Notes: a model not told the origin generated them from the letters alone. A stretch of DNA of 64,000 bases from Salinisphaera sp052044135 (GCF_052044135.1 NZ_JBQDYF010000012.1:57156-121155); one strand, 5' to 3'. Positions 20,111 through 29,373 are shown, counted from the first letter of the stretch. Translations and numbers: made by a program.

Positions 20111-20850
20111 GTGATCACCTCGCCGCGAAGTACCGCCGCGACATCCGCCAGGGTCATGCGCGCGGCGCGAAAGGCCACGGCCAGATTCTTCATCGCCCGG
20201 AGCTGGACATGCATGGACGCCGGCCGCCCCACCAGGGCCGCCAGCAGCGCGGCCGGGCGCAGGCGCCCGTCGGCGTCCATCGCGGCCCGGGCGACTGGCG
20301 GCAACGCCATCGAGGCATCGTCGATGATCGCGCGAACGCTCACGAAGGCCAGGCCGCGTTCGGCCGCAACCGCCGCGATGGCGGCGCTTTCCATGTCGCA
20401 GGCAATGGCGCCGCTGCGTTCGTACAGTGCCCGCTTGGCCGCGGCATCGGCGACCAGCGCCGGCGTTTCCACCAGATGCTGTTCGAAAACCTGATGCGCG
20501 GGCGCGAGACCGGCGGCCAGCGCGCCGCGCCAGCCGGCATCGGTATGCCAGACGTGGCCGTCGGCGCCGAGAACGCACGTCGCCAGCACCAACGCGCCCG
20601 GATCGATACCGGGCGCCAGCGCCGCCGCGGTGCCCCAGCTCATCAGCACCGAGACACCGTCATCCGCGAGCTGGCGCGCCGCCGCCCCGGCGCGATCGGC
20701 GCCCATGCCCGACAGCACGAGCTGCGCGCCGCCGGACAGGCGCGTCCGGCCACGTGGACGCAGGCGCGCCAGGGCACGGGCCTCGCCCGGCAACGCCGCG
20801 ATAATGCCGAGCTGCGCGACCGGCAGGCTCAACACGGGGGCCTGGCACAC
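20107..20850 (-). CDS. hpnG: HpnG, adenosylhopane nucleosidase
   Basis: About 247-aa phosphorylase/nucleosidase-fold protein that removes adenine from adenosylhopane, following HpnH. Similarity begins at LGIIAALPGEARAL; further motifs are VLSGMGADRAGAAA, LMSWGTAAAL and ACDMESAAIAAVAAERG, the last carrying the Met-Glu pair typical of this fold. The start is uncertain: GTG at 20850 gives the longest form, but TTG at 20832 or GTG at 20835 are possible and none has a good ribosome-binding site. It lies 45 bp after the cyclase fusion and overlaps hpnN by 4 nt. Confidence 0.88.
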   Translation of the reverse strand: MCQAPVLSLPVAQLGIIAALPGEARALARLRPRGRTRLSGGAQLVLSGMGADRAGAAARQLADDGVSVLMSWGTAAALAPGIDPGALVLATCVLGADGHVWHTDAGWRGALAAGLAPAHQVFEQHLVETPALVADAAAKRALYERSGAIACDMESAAIAAVAAERGLAFVSVRAIIDDASMALPPVARAAMDADGRLRPAALLAALVGRPASMHVQLRAMKNLAVAFRAARMTLADVAAVLRGEVIT

Positions 20851-20895
20851 CCGCGAGGGCGCGGCCCCACTGGACGATAAACGACAGACATCGAC

Positions 20896-23800
20896 TCAGC
20901 CGGCGTCCGCCGTGCCGGCATCCGGTGCCGGATCGCCGTGCAGATTGCGGTAGCGCGCCAATGCCCAGAGCGGGAAGTAACGGGTGTAGCCGTGGTACTT
21001 GAGATAAAACACACGCGGGAAACCCGGGGCGGTGTGCTCCGGATCGTGCCAGGCGCCATCCGCGCCCTGCCGGTCGATCAGCCAGGCCGCGCCCCGCGCC
21101 AGCGCGGCCGAGCCGCGCTCGCCGGCCGCCATCAGACCGAGCATGGCCCAGGCCGTCTGGAAACTGGTGGAAACATCCGAGCGTCCGCGCGGCGGCTCCC
21201 AGTAGCTGCCGTTGTCCTCGCCCCAGCTGCCGTCGGTGCGCTGCATGCCCTTGAGATAGGCCACGGCACGCTGGATCCAGCCCTGGCTCATGTCCTCGCC
21301 GAGTGCCTCCAGCGCCATCAGCACCGACCAGGTGCCGTAGATGTAGTTCGTGCCCCAGCGGCCGAACCAGGAGCCGTCGGCCTCCTGTTCGCGCCGGAGA
21401 TAGGCCAGCGCGCGTTCGATGAACGGCCGGTCCTCGGGCCGCTGCAGCAGGCCGACCAGCGTGATGACGCGGGCGGTGACATCCGCCGTGGGCGGATCGA
21501 GCAGCGCGCCGTGGTCGGCGAACGGAATTTCGTTGAGATATTCATGGTTGTTGTCGGTATCGAAGGCCGCGATACCGCCATTCGACGACTGCATGCCGAC
21601 CAGCCAGTTGGTCGCCCGCGTGATCGCACGACCATAGGTCGCGCCGTCGCCGGTGTTGACCATCGCCCAGGCGATGACGGCGGTATCGTCCAGATCCGGG
21701 TAGTAATCGTTGGCGTACTGGAAGGGCCAGCCGCCGCCGGGCAGGTCCGGATGATCCCGCCGCCAGTCGCCGGGGCCATCGAGCACCTGGCGCGCGGCCA
21801 GCCAGTCGAGCCCGGCACGCACCACCGGGGTGTCGCCCGTGCCGGCGGCTTCCTGCAGCGCCAGGCTGGCCAGGCCGGTATCCCAGACCGGCGACATGCA
21901 AGGCTGCACGTTGGCCATGTCGCCATGGTCGTACACCAGATCGTCGATCGCCTGGCGGGTGTTGGCGCGGTACGGGTGATCGGCCGGATAGCCGAGCTCG
22001 CCCAGCGCCTCGTAGGCATTGACCATCGCCGGGAAGATGGCACCGATGCCGTCGGTGCCGTTGAGACGCTCGATGATCCAGTTCTCGGCGATCTTGATCG
22101 CCCGCTTGCGCACGAGCTTCGGGATCAACGGCTCGATGTTGCGCCCGACCCGGTCGAGTCCCTTGAATACACGCTGCAGCGTGTTCTGCGCCGGCACGAA
22201 ATCGCGCTGCTGCTCGGGCGGAATGGTGAACAGTTCGCGCACGTTCACGCCGGCCGGGTTGCGCGCCATGGTGCGCAGGCTGGTGAGGATGAACAACGGC
22301 ACCATCACCGTGCGCGACCAGTAGCTGACCTTCGACAGATGGAACGGCGAGGCCTCCGGCATGAGCATGACCTCCACCGGAATGAAGGGCACGGCCCGCC
22401 AGGGCACCTGGCCGAACTGAGCCAGCGCGATCAAGGTGAACACGTTGACCTGACCGGCGCCGCCGCGCGCCAGGATCGCCTCGCGCGCATGCGCCATGTG
22501 CGGCGCATCCACATCGTCGCCGGCGAGCTTGAGCGCGTAGTAGCACTTCACCGAACACGACAGATCGAGATCGCCACCGTAATACAACGGCCAGCCGCCA
22601 TGCGCGGCCTGTTTGTAACGGATGAAGTTGGCCACGCGCGCCTGCAACGCGGTGTCGACATCGCCGATGAAATGCATCATCAGGATGTACTCGGCCGGAA
22701 TCGTGCAGTCGGCCTCGCACTCGTAGCGCCAGTGACCATCGGGGTTCTGGTCAGCGAACAGGCGCTGCTCGGCCGCCTCGATGGCATCACCCAGGCCGGC
22801 CGGCAGCGTCGCGGTCGCCGACGACCGGCGCGGCAGCTCGGCGATATCGTTGATCGGCGCGGCGGGATCGTCCGCCAGTTTCGGCGTGAGCGCCGGCAGG
22901 TCGCCCGCGGTCATATGAAACAGATGCCGCAGGCGATCGTCGTCAGCCACCGCGAGATTCGTGGTGAGCACCGTCGCCTGCACGCTGCGGCGCGACACCT
23001 TGACCTGCGCGCCGTCGGTGAAATACGGATGCGCCTGGATCTTGCGGAGCGTGAGCAGCGCCAGCCCGATCGCCCACAGGCAGAAGCGACGCATGCCCTT
23101 CTGATGCCCGGGAATGCGCAGGGTGAATTCGAGTGCGTTGCGCAGGTGCCCGGTGGCCAGGCCGATCAATTCGTACAAGCCGGCGGCGAACGCCTCGTCG
23201 GCGCCGCGCTTGCCCAGTTCCGACAGATCGAAGCCGTGGCGCGCGAACACGTCGCGCGGCAGCCAGCAGACCCCGCGCCCGTGGTCGGCCCAGATATCCT
23301 TCAGGATATTGGTCATCTGCAGACCCTGGCCGAAGGATACGGCCAGGCGGTTGAGCTCGGCGTCGTGCTCGCCCATGCCGGGCTCGTAATCGGTGAACAT
23401 CGCGGAGAGCATCTCGCCCACCACACCGGCCACGAAGTAGCAGTAGCGGTCGAGATGCGCCAGCGTCGGCAGGCCATCGGCGCTCGCCGCGCGTTCGTAT
23501 TCCGGCATGCCGTCGCACATGATGCGCACACAGCGCGCGACCGCGGCCCGTTGGGCCGGGCGCAGACCGTGCATCACGGTGAGCACGTCGTCCGTATGCG
23601 CGACCAGCCGGCGCTCGGCGTCGAGCGTGGCGGGCGCCAGCAACGGCGCCAGACGCTGGCCGAAGTCGGCACCGCCCGCGCCGGTTTCGACCACGCGCAC
23701 GAACGCGGCATGCCAGGCCGCCTTGCTCTGGTAATCGAGCTCGGCATCGTCCTCGATGGTGTCGGCGATACGGCACAGCAGGTAGGCATTGCCGACGGCC

Positions 23801-23925
23801 ACCCGCAGCGCCTCCGGGAGCTCCGGTATGGTCAACGCAAAAGTGCGCGAAACATGCGGCAGGATCTCATCCTGAAAGGCCAGCGCGCGCCGACCGGAAT
23901 CCGTCTGCATAGGGGCTTGTGACAT
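20896..23925 (-). CDS. Squalene synthase / squalene-hopene cyclase fusion
   Basis: 1009-aa protein joining two consecutive reactions: head-to-head condensation of farnesyl-PP to squalene, then cyclisation to hopene. Residues 1 to about 345 are a squalene/phytoene synthase domain with HVSRTFALTIPELP, the first aspartate motif DTIED at 55-59 and the second in NILKDIWAD at 206-214. Residues about 375-1009 are a full-length cyclase with the protonating DLDD at 744-747 and several QW repeats (DGHW, GGWP, DGSWFGRWG). Both sets of catalytic residues are intact. Only one squalene synthase is present, so the HpnC/D/E route is not encoded here. First gene of the minus-strand hopanoid operon, divergent from ispA. 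Confidence 0.94.
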   Translation of the reverse strand: MSQAPMQTDSGRRALAFQDEILPHVSRTFALTIPELPEALRVAVGNAYLLCRIADTIEDDAELDYQSKAAWHAAFVRVVETGAGGADFGQRLAPLLAPATLDAERRLVAHTDDVLTVMHGLRPAQRAAVARCVRIMCDGMPEYERAASADGLPTLAHLDRYCYFVAGVVGEMLSAMFTDYEPGMGEHDAELNRLAVSFGQGLQMTNILKDIWADHGRGVCWLPRDVFARHGFDLSELGKRGADEAFAAGLYELIGLATGHLRNALEFTLRIPGHQKGMRRFCLWAIGLALLTLRKIQAHPYFTDGAQVKVSRRSVQATVLTTNLAVADDDRLRHLFHMTAGDLPALTPKLADDPAAPINDIAELPRRSSATATLPAGLGDAIEAAEQRLFADQNPDGHWRYECEADCTIPAEYILMMHFIGDVDTALQARVANFIRYKQAAHGGWPLYYGGDLDLSCSVKCYYALKLAGDDVDAPHMAHAREAILARGGAGQVNVFTLIALAQFGQVPWRAVPFIPVEVMLMPEASPFHLSKVSYWSRTVMVPLFILTSLRTMARNPAGVNVRELFTIPPEQQRDFVPAQNTLQRVFKGLDRVGRNIEPLIPKLVRKRAIKIAENWIIERLNGTDGIGAIFPAMVNAYEALGELGYPADHPYRANTRQAIDDLVYDHGDMANVQPCMSPVWDTGLASLALQEAAGTGDTPVVRAGLDWLAARQVLDGPGDWRRDHPDLPGGGWPFQYANDYYPDLDDTAVIAWAMVNTGDGATYGRAITRATNWLVGMQSSNGGIAAFDTDNNHEYLNEIPFADHGALLDPPTADVTARVITLVGLLQRPEDRPFIERALAYLRREQEADGSWFGRWGTNYIYGTWSVLMALEALGEDMSQGWIQRAVAYLKGMQRTDGSWGEDNGSYWEPPRGRSDVSTSFQTAWAMLGLMAAGERGSAALARGAAWLIDRQGADGAWHDPEHTAPGFPRVFYLKYHGYTRYFPLWALARYRNLHGDPAPDAGTADAG

Positions 23926-24098
23926 GAACGAACGATTTCCAGGTTTTCAAGCGTGTGCGACACGCCGCGGCCGCGGGGCGCATCGTCGCACCGGTCAGAC
24001 GCCACATCGAGTTGACGCTGCCGGTCTTCAGTGGCTAGCTAGCCGGCCTATCGAGCCGCCGGACAGTTTGTCCGGCCACCAGGGACGGCAAACTAACC
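23926..24098. promoter_or_regulatory. Divergent control region of the cyclase fusion and ispA
   Basis: 173-bp gap between the gene making farnesyl-PP and the gene consuming it. It contains a perfect 12-bp palindrome GGCTAGCTAGCC (24033-24044) and a 7-bp-stem hairpin CCGGACA / TGTCCGG (24059-24075) just upstream of ispA. TTGACG at 24012-24017 is a good -35 match for ispA, but the expected -10 falls on the palindrome and is poor. That is compatible with a regulator binding there (inference). Confidence 0.4.
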
Positions 24099-24986
24099 AT
24101 GGATGAATATCAAGCATCACATTATAGCCAACGCATCGAACATATGCTTGACGCGTGCCTGCCCGGCGCCGACACATCGCCGGCGCGGCTGCACGAAGCC
24201 ATGCGTTACGCGGCCCTGTCGCCCGGCAAGCGCGTACGCCCGCGGCTGGTTTATGCCGCGGCCGAGGTGCTGGGCGTACCCATGACGAAAGTCGATGGCG
24301 CGGCCGTTGCCATCGAATGCATCCACGCCTACTCGCTGGTCCACGACGACCTGCCGGCCATGGACGACGACGATCTGCGGCGCGGCCGGCCGACCACGCA
24401 TATCGCCTTCGACGAAGCCACCGCCATCCTGGCCGGCGACGGCCTGCAGGCGCTGGCGTTCGAGATCGTGGCCACCCACGGCGGGCTGGATGATGCGCCC
24501 GCCGCGCGCGCAGCCCAGATCGCGACGCTCGCGCATGCCGTGGGTTCGCGCGGCATGGTCGGCGGGCAGGTGCTCGACATGGGCGCCGAGGGGCGTGACG
24601 ACGTCACCATCGACGATCTGGAACAGATCCACGATCTCAAGACCGGCGCCCTGCTCGCGGCCTGCGTGATGATGGCCGCGGACGCCGCCGAAAACCTGTC
24701 GCTCGACCAGCGCGCCGCGCTCGATATCTTCGCCACCCGGATCGGGCTCGCCTTCCAGGTACGCGACGATGTACTCGACATCGAGTCATCCACCGAGAAA
24801 CTCGGCAAGACCCAGGGCGCGGACATCGCCCACCACAAGGCGACCTACCCCGCCCTACTCGGGCTGGACGAAGCCAAGGCCCTGGCCGAACGCCTGTATA
24901 CCGAAGCCACGGCCGCCCTGGATATCTTCGACCACGCCGAGCCGCTGCGTGCGATCGCCGCGGAAATCGTCAAGCGCGACCATTAA
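24099..24986 (+). CDS. ispA: Farnesyl diphosphate synthase (geranyltranstransferase)
   Basis: 295-aa trans-prenyltransferase condensing DMAPP with two IPP to farnesyl-PP. The first aspartate-rich motif is VHDDLPAMDDDDLRRGRP (D83/D84) and the second is FQVRDDVLDIE; GKRVRPRL near 43-50 binds the diphosphate. It is the bacterial ispA type. In many gammaproteobacteria ispA sits between xseB and dxs; here both are absent and the neighbours are hopanoid and mevalonate genes, consistent with mevalonate-derived IPP. Diverges from the cyclase fusion that uses its product. Confidence 0.95.
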   Translation: MDEYQASHYSQRIEHMLDACLPGADTSPARLHEAMRYAALSPGKRVRPRLVYAAAEVLGVPMTKVDGAAVAIECIHAYSLVHDDLPAMDDDDLRRGRPTTHIAFDEATAILAGDGLQALAFEIVATHGGLDDAPAARAAQIATLAHAVGSRGMVGGQVLDMGAEGRDDVTIDDLEQIHDLKTGALLAACVMMAADAAENLSLDQRAALDIFATRIGLAFQVRDDVLDIESSTEKLGKTQGADIAHHKATYPALLGLDEAKALAERLYTEATAALDIFDHAEPLRAIAAEIVKRDH

Positions 24987-25028
24987 ACACGCCGGCCCGG
25001 GCCCCGCCGGCGACCCGGCCCGCTGCGC

Positions 25029-26402
25029 CTACGACGATTTGGGCTGCAGGAAACGATAGCGCAGCGTCCGGTGGCCACCCGCCGGCACGCTGACCCGCCA
25101 TTCCGGCTGCTCGGCCGAGCCGCCGCTGGTCTTGGGTGCGTCGTCGGCCAGCTGCGCGCCGGCCGGCAGCCGTTCGGCAATCGTCACCCGGCGCGCCTTG
25201 TCGCCGGCATTGAACAGCTCGACGCGTACCCGGGTCGTTTTGCCGTTGCCCTCATCATCCGACTGCTTCGTGACCCGGTGCGTCCCGGTAATATCGAAAG
25301 CACCGCCCAGCGCGAGCGTCACCGGCGCGCCGGCCGGGGTATCGTCGATCCGCGTCCCGCCCATCAGCTGCGCGGCGTGGCCCGCGTCATAGATGCGCAC
25401 CGCGCCCGCCGGCAGCGGCTGGCCCGAGCTGTTGTCGAACGCGAGGCTGACCCGGACGTGCTGGCGGCTGTTACCGGTATCGTTGAGCGCCTGGTTCTCG
25501 AAGCGATACCGGCGTGTCGCTTCCACACTGATCGGTTTCATCAGCGCGACCGATTTCACGGCGCCAGCCTTGACGTGCAGGCCATGGGCCAGCGGGTAGC
25601 GATAGACATCGCCAACCGCCTGCGGCGGGCCGGCCGCGGCGGATTCGCTCGAGGCCATCTTGGCCATCATCATCGGCCGCGGCGGGCCGCCATGGGCACG
25701 CGAGGTATCGCCCGCGACCAGCCAGGCCTGCCTGGCATCGAGCGCATCGTGGCCGCTATTGTCGATCACCGCCTGGCTCACCAGCCGCAGTTTGCCGCTC
25801 GCCGGATCGAAACGCCCGGTATAGCTGGCCTGCCAGCGCGGTGCCCGGGTCTGGTAGGTAACGGTGAGTTTCCGCTGGCCCGACTTGTCGGCGTCCACGT
25901 TCATGGTCAGGCCCGAACCGCTATTTCGGGCGCCGCCCCGGCTCTTGCCCACCGACCAGCTGATCTCGATCGGCGAGGCCGCGGTGATGCGCTCGATACG
26001 ATCGTCGACGCGAACGTAGGCCGTATCGCCATCGACATTCACCAGCGTGCCCTGGCGTGTCTTGCCGCCCGGCGCACGCAGCGTCACCGACCGGCCGATG
26101 CGATCGGACAAATTGTTACCCGAAGCGTCGGCACCCGGCGCGCTGATGTCGAAGCCGGTCAGTTGCACACCGGCGCCCGACAACCACAGCGTATCCGGCT
26201 GGATTGCCCCGATCACTGGCCACGACACCGTCTGCTCACCCCGATCGAGACTGACCGCGCGGCTGTCCTGCACCACGGCTGCGCCCTGGCTGTAAAGCGC
26301 GATCGCATCGACCGCATGCGTTGAATTGCCCCCCGTCGCGGCGAACGCGTACGGCGCAGCCATGGCGAGGCCGGCGAGCGTGAAGATCCATCGGCTGTGC
26401 AT
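25029..26402 (-). CDS. Exported DUF4139 domain protein
   Basis: 457-aa secreted protein with a signal peptide (MHSRWIFTLAGLAMAAPYAFA) and strong ribosome-binding site GAGGAGGAA. The body is predicted beta-rich, with the DUF4139 region from KLTVTYQTRAPRWQASYTG to the C-terminal RYRFLQPKSS. Patterns such as VRVELFNAGDKARRVTIAERLP are typical of the domain. Function in bacteria is unknown; an envelope or adhesion role is speculation. It lies 18 bp downstream of ampG on the same strand and is probably co-transcribed. Confidence 0.85.
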   Translation of the reverse strand: MHSRWIFTLAGLAMAAPYAFAATGGNSTHAVDAIALYSQGAAVVQDSRAVSLDRGEQTVSWPVIGAIQPDTLWLSGAGVQLTGFDISAPGADASGNNLSDRIGRSVTLRAPGGKTRQGTLVNVDGDTAYVRVDDRIERITAASPIEISWSVGKSRGGARNSGSGLTMNVDADKSGQRKLTVTYQTRAPRWQASYTGRFDPASGKLRLVSQAVIDNSGHDALDARQAWLVAGDTSRAHGGPPRPMMMAKMASSESAAAGPPQAVGDVYRYPLAHGLHVKAGAVKSVALMKPISVEATRRYRFENQALNDTGNSRQHVRVSLAFDNSSGQPLPAGAVRIYDAGHAAQLMGGTRIDDTPAGAPVTLALGGAFDITGTHRVTKQSDDEGNGKTTRVRVELFNAGDKARRVTIAERLPAGAQLADDAPKTSGGSAEQPEWRVSVPAGGHRTLRYRFLQPKSS

Positions 26403-26420
26403 GATTTCCTCCTCTTTCTA

Positions 26421-27833
26421 TTACGTGGCCGGCACGCGCTCACTGTCCGATCGGACCAGCAGCCAGACCAGCAGCGCGATTACCGGCAGGGCGGCAATCG
26501 ATGTATCGATGAAAAACCAGGTATAGCCGGCATGGTCGACCACCCAGCCGGAAAAGCCGCCGACGAACTTGCCCGGCAACGTCATCAGCGACGAAAACAA
26601 CGCATACTGCGTGGCCGTATACGCCGTATTGGTCAGGCTGGATAGATAGGCGATGAAGGCCGAGCCGGCCAGTCCACCCGACAGGTTCTCGGCCGAAATG
26701 GTCACGGTCAGGGCGCCGAGACCGGGATTGTGAATCGTGGCCAGCCAGGCAAACACCAGGTTGGCGAGGGCGGACAGGATCGCACCGGCCAGCAACGGCT
26801 TCAGGATACCGAACCGCACCACCAGCACCCCGCCGATGCCCGCGCCCGAAATGGTCATGAGCAGGCCGAAGATCTTGGAGATACTCGCGATCTGCTCCGG
26901 GGTATAGCCGGAATCGAGATAAAACGGGTTGGCCATCACCCCCAGCGTGATTTCGGCCAGCCGGTACAGGCTCACGATAAGCAGGATCAGGATCGCCTGC
27001 CGACCATAGCGGGCAAAGAAATCCCAGAACGGACAGGCCACGGCGCCAATCACCCAGCGCTCGATGCCGCGCAGCCAGGCAGGCTGATGGGCGCGCGCAT
27101 CGAGCCAGTCGACGGCCCACTGCTCACGGATCTCGGTATCGCGCGTGATGGCCGTGTCCGGCTCGCTCAGCACGAGCACGGTGATCATGCCCACGCCCAC
27201 CAGTGCCGCCATCACATAATACGCTGCCGACCACGACGCGCCGGCCGCAATATAGAACGCCCCCGCACCGGCGACCAGCATGGCGACCCGGTAGCCGGCC
27301 TGGTAGGTCGCGGCCATCGCGCCCTGCAGGTCCTCCGCCACGGCCTCGATCCGCCAGGCGTCAATGGTGACGTCCTGCGTGGCCGAAGAAAACGCCACCA
27401 GCAGACCGAACCAAGCGATCTGCTCGAGATTCGCCGAGGGGTCCGTGCCGGCCATGCCGAACAAGCCCGCCATCAATCCGGTCTGTGCGAGCAACATCCA
27501 GCCGCGTCGCCGCCCCAGCAGCCGATGCAAAACCGGCAACGGCAGCCGGTCGATCACCGGCGCCCAGAAAAACTTGATGGAATACGTCAGCCCGATCCAG
27601 GAAAAGAACCCGATGGTGGTCTTGGACACGCCGGCCGTGGTCAGCCACGCCGACAAGGTGGAAAACACCAGCAGAAACGGCAGGCCCGAGGAAAAACCCA
27701 GAAAGCCCATGCCGACGACACGCGGCTGCGTATAGATCGCCAGGGCGCGGCGCCAATCGCGCCGCCCGGGCGAATCCTTGCGCTGACTGCCGCCCGAACG
27801 CCCGGCGACGCGGTACTCAGAGTTCGACGTCAT
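26421..27833 (-). CDS. ampG: AmpG-family muropeptide permease
   Basis: 470-aa major facilitator superfamily protein with about 12 hydrophobic helices that imports anhydro-muropeptides for cell-wall recycling. Typical AmpG segments: GFSSGLPFLLVFSTLSAWL, FFSWIGLTYSIKFFWAPVID, AFSSATQDVTIDAWRIE and AENLSGGLAGSAFIAYLSSL. The ATG at 27833 overlaps the exonuclease gene by 17 nt. The N-terminal 30 residues are basic and variable. Confidence 0.93.
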   Translation of the reverse strand: MTSNSEYRVAGRSGGSQRKDSPGRRDWRRALAIYTQPRVVGMGFLGFSSGLPFLLVFSTLSAWLTTAGVSKTTIGFFSWIGLTYSIKFFWAPVIDRLPLPVLHRLLGRRRGWMLLAQTGLMAGLFGMAGTDPSANLEQIAWFGLLVAFSSATQDVTIDAWRIEAVAEDLQGAMAATYQAGYRVAMLVAGAGAFYIAAGASWSAAYYVMAALVGVGMITVLVLSEPDTAITRDTEIREQWAVDWLDARAHQPAWLRGIERWVIGAVACPFWDFFARYGRQAILILLIVSLYRLAEITLGVMANPFYLDSGYTPEQIASISKIFGLLMTISGAGIGGVLVVRFGILKPLLAGAILSALANLVFAWLATIHNPGLGALTVTISAENLSGGLAGSAFIAYLSSLTNTAYTATQYALFSSLMTLPGKFVGGFSGWVVDHAGYTWFFIDTSIAALPVIALLVWLLVRSDSERVPAT

Positions 27834-28608
27834 AGTCGATCGTCAGCGGCGCGTGATCCGACAACCGCGTTTCGCGATAGACATATTCGGCCGTAGCCAG
27901 CTCGGCCAGCCCCGGCGTGGCGACGTGATAATCGATACGCCAGCCCACGTTGTTGTCCCAGGCCCGGCCGCGATTCGACCACCAGGTGAACTGATCCTCG
28001 TCCGGATTGATCTCGCGGAACACATCCACCAGCCCCACTTCGCCGAACAGCCGATCCATCCATGCCCGCTCGTGCGGCAGAAACCCCGAGTTCTTGCGGT
28101 TGTTCTTCCAGTTCTTGAGATCGATTTCCTTGTGCGCGATGTTCCAGTCGCCACAAATCAGATACTCGCCGGGGGCGGTGGCCTGCCGCCGCAGGAAATC
28201 GAGGAAATACAGCAGATAGCGCTCCTTGGAGTCCTGACGATGGTCGCCCGAGGAACCCGACGGCGCATACAGGCTGGCGATGCGCAGGTCGCCGCCGGGA
28301 CGACTGAAGCGCGCCTCGATATAACGCCCCTCGGCATCGAACTCCTCGTGGCCCATGCCTCGAATGATCGCGTCCGGCTCGCGCTTGGCATAGATCGCGA
28401 CGCCAGAATAACCCTTGCGGTTGGTCGCCTCTTCGTAGAAACAGTGGTAACCCGCCGGCCAGAATGCTGCCACGCCTTCGAGCTGATGCTGCTGCGCCTT
28501 CAATTCCTGGATACAGACCACGTCCGGATCCTGGCCGGCCATCCACTCGAAAAAACCCTTGCGCTGGGCCGCCCGGATACCGTTGGCGTTGAAGGACATC
28601 ACCCGCAT
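27817..28608 (-). CDS. xth: Exonuclease III family AP endonuclease at the crc position
   Basis: 263-aa endonuclease/exonuclease/phosphatase-fold enzyme (ExoIII). Start at 28608 gives MRVMSFNANGIRAAQ. Catalytic residues appear intact: Asn in NANG, Glu in CIQELK, Asp and Asn in GDWNIAH, Asp in WRIDYH and Asp-His in SDHAPL. In Pseudomonas the gene next to pyrE is crc, a related protein that lost these residues and acts in catabolite repression; this protein keeps them, so repair nuclease activity is the better call. Divergent from pyrE across 114 bp and overlapping ampG. Confidence 0.92.
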   Translation of the reverse strand: MRVMSFNANGIRAAQRKGFFEWMAGQDPDVVCIQELKAQQHQLEGVAAFWPAGYHCFYEEATNRKGYSGVAIYAKREPDAIIRGMGHEEFDAEGRYIEARFSRPGGDLRIASLYAPSGSSGDHRQDSKERYLLYFLDFLRRQATAPGEYLICGDWNIAHKEIDLKNWKNNRKNSGFLPHERAWMDRLFGEVGLVDVFREINPDEDQFTWWSNRGRAWDNNVGWRIDYHVATPGLAELATAEYVYRETRLSDHAPLTIDYDVEL

Positions 28609-28722
28609 GCACGCTTTCCTTGGATCGTTGATGAAACATCGGCGCCGCGATTCGCCGCGCCCCGGATCAACGCTTATCATACGGGCTCATCGCCCGATCC
28701 CGACAACGCCGGAGTGCGCCCG

Positions 28723-29373
28723 ATGCCCGCCGACGCGACCGACACCAGCCAGGATTTCCTGGCCCTGGCCGACGAATACCACGCGCTGAAATTCGGCGAA
28801 TTCACGCTCAAATCCGGCCGTGTGTCGCCGTATTTTTTTAACATGGGCGAGATCGCCTCCGGCGCCGGCATGAAGCGCCTGGCCGCCGGCTATGCCGCCG
28901 CACTCACCGCCTCGGGCATCGAATACGACAGCCTGTTCGGCCCGGCCTACAAGGGCATTCCGCTGGTGGCGACCGTTGCCTGCGCGCTCGCCGAGCATGG
29001 CCGCGACGTGCCCTTCACCTACAACCGCAAGGAAGCCAAGGACCACGGCGAAGGCGGCACGCTGGTCGGCGCGCCGCTGGGCGCGCGTGTGGTGATCGTC
29101 GACGACGTCATCACCGCCGGCACCGCCGTGCGTGAAGCGATCCAACTAATCCGGGCGGCCGGCAGCGAAGTGGCCGGCGTCCTCATCGCGCTCGACCGCC
29201 AGGAACGCGGCGCCGACGACCGCTCGCCGCTGGCCGCGCTGGCCGCCGACGAAGGCATTCCCACCGCCGCGGTGGCCACGCTGGACGACGTGATCGGCTA
29301 TGCACGCGGCCGCTACAGCGAGGCCACCGTCGCCGCGATCCGGGCCTATCGGGCGCAGTACGGCGTGGTCTAG
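28723..29373 (+). CDS. pyrE: Orotate phosphoribosyltransferase
   Basis: 216-aa enzyme of pyrimidine synthesis joining orotate and PRPP. The PRPP loop is VVIVDDVITAGTAVREA, and the N-terminal substrate region is FGEFTLKSGRVSPYFFNMG. Start at 28723 (MPADATDTSQDFLALA). Last backbone gene before the accessory island; it converges on jetD with only 35 bp between stop codons and no terminator visible. Confidence 0.96.
   Translation: MPADATDTSQDFLALADEYHALKFGEFTLKSGRVSPYFFNMGEIASGAGMKRLAAGYAAALTASGIEYDSLFGPAYKGIPLVATVACALAEHGRDVPFTYNRKEAKDHGEGGTLVGAPLGARVVIVDDVITAGTAVREAIQLIRAAGSEVAGVLIALDRQERGADDRSPLAALAADEGIPTAAVATLDDVIGYARGRYSEATVAAIRAYRAQYGVV

Noticed and set aside
20107..20578. N-terminal extension of HpnN beyond residue V of VTRALERA
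   Set aside because: This stretch is hpnG read in another frame; the GTG at 20110 overlapping the hpnG stop is the natural start.
20938..23922. A 994-codon open frame on the plus strand opposite the squalene synthase/cyclase fusion
   Set aside because: No recognisable domain, and His/Arg/Gly-rich composition expected from reading GC-rich codons backwards; the minus frame has all catalytic motifs.
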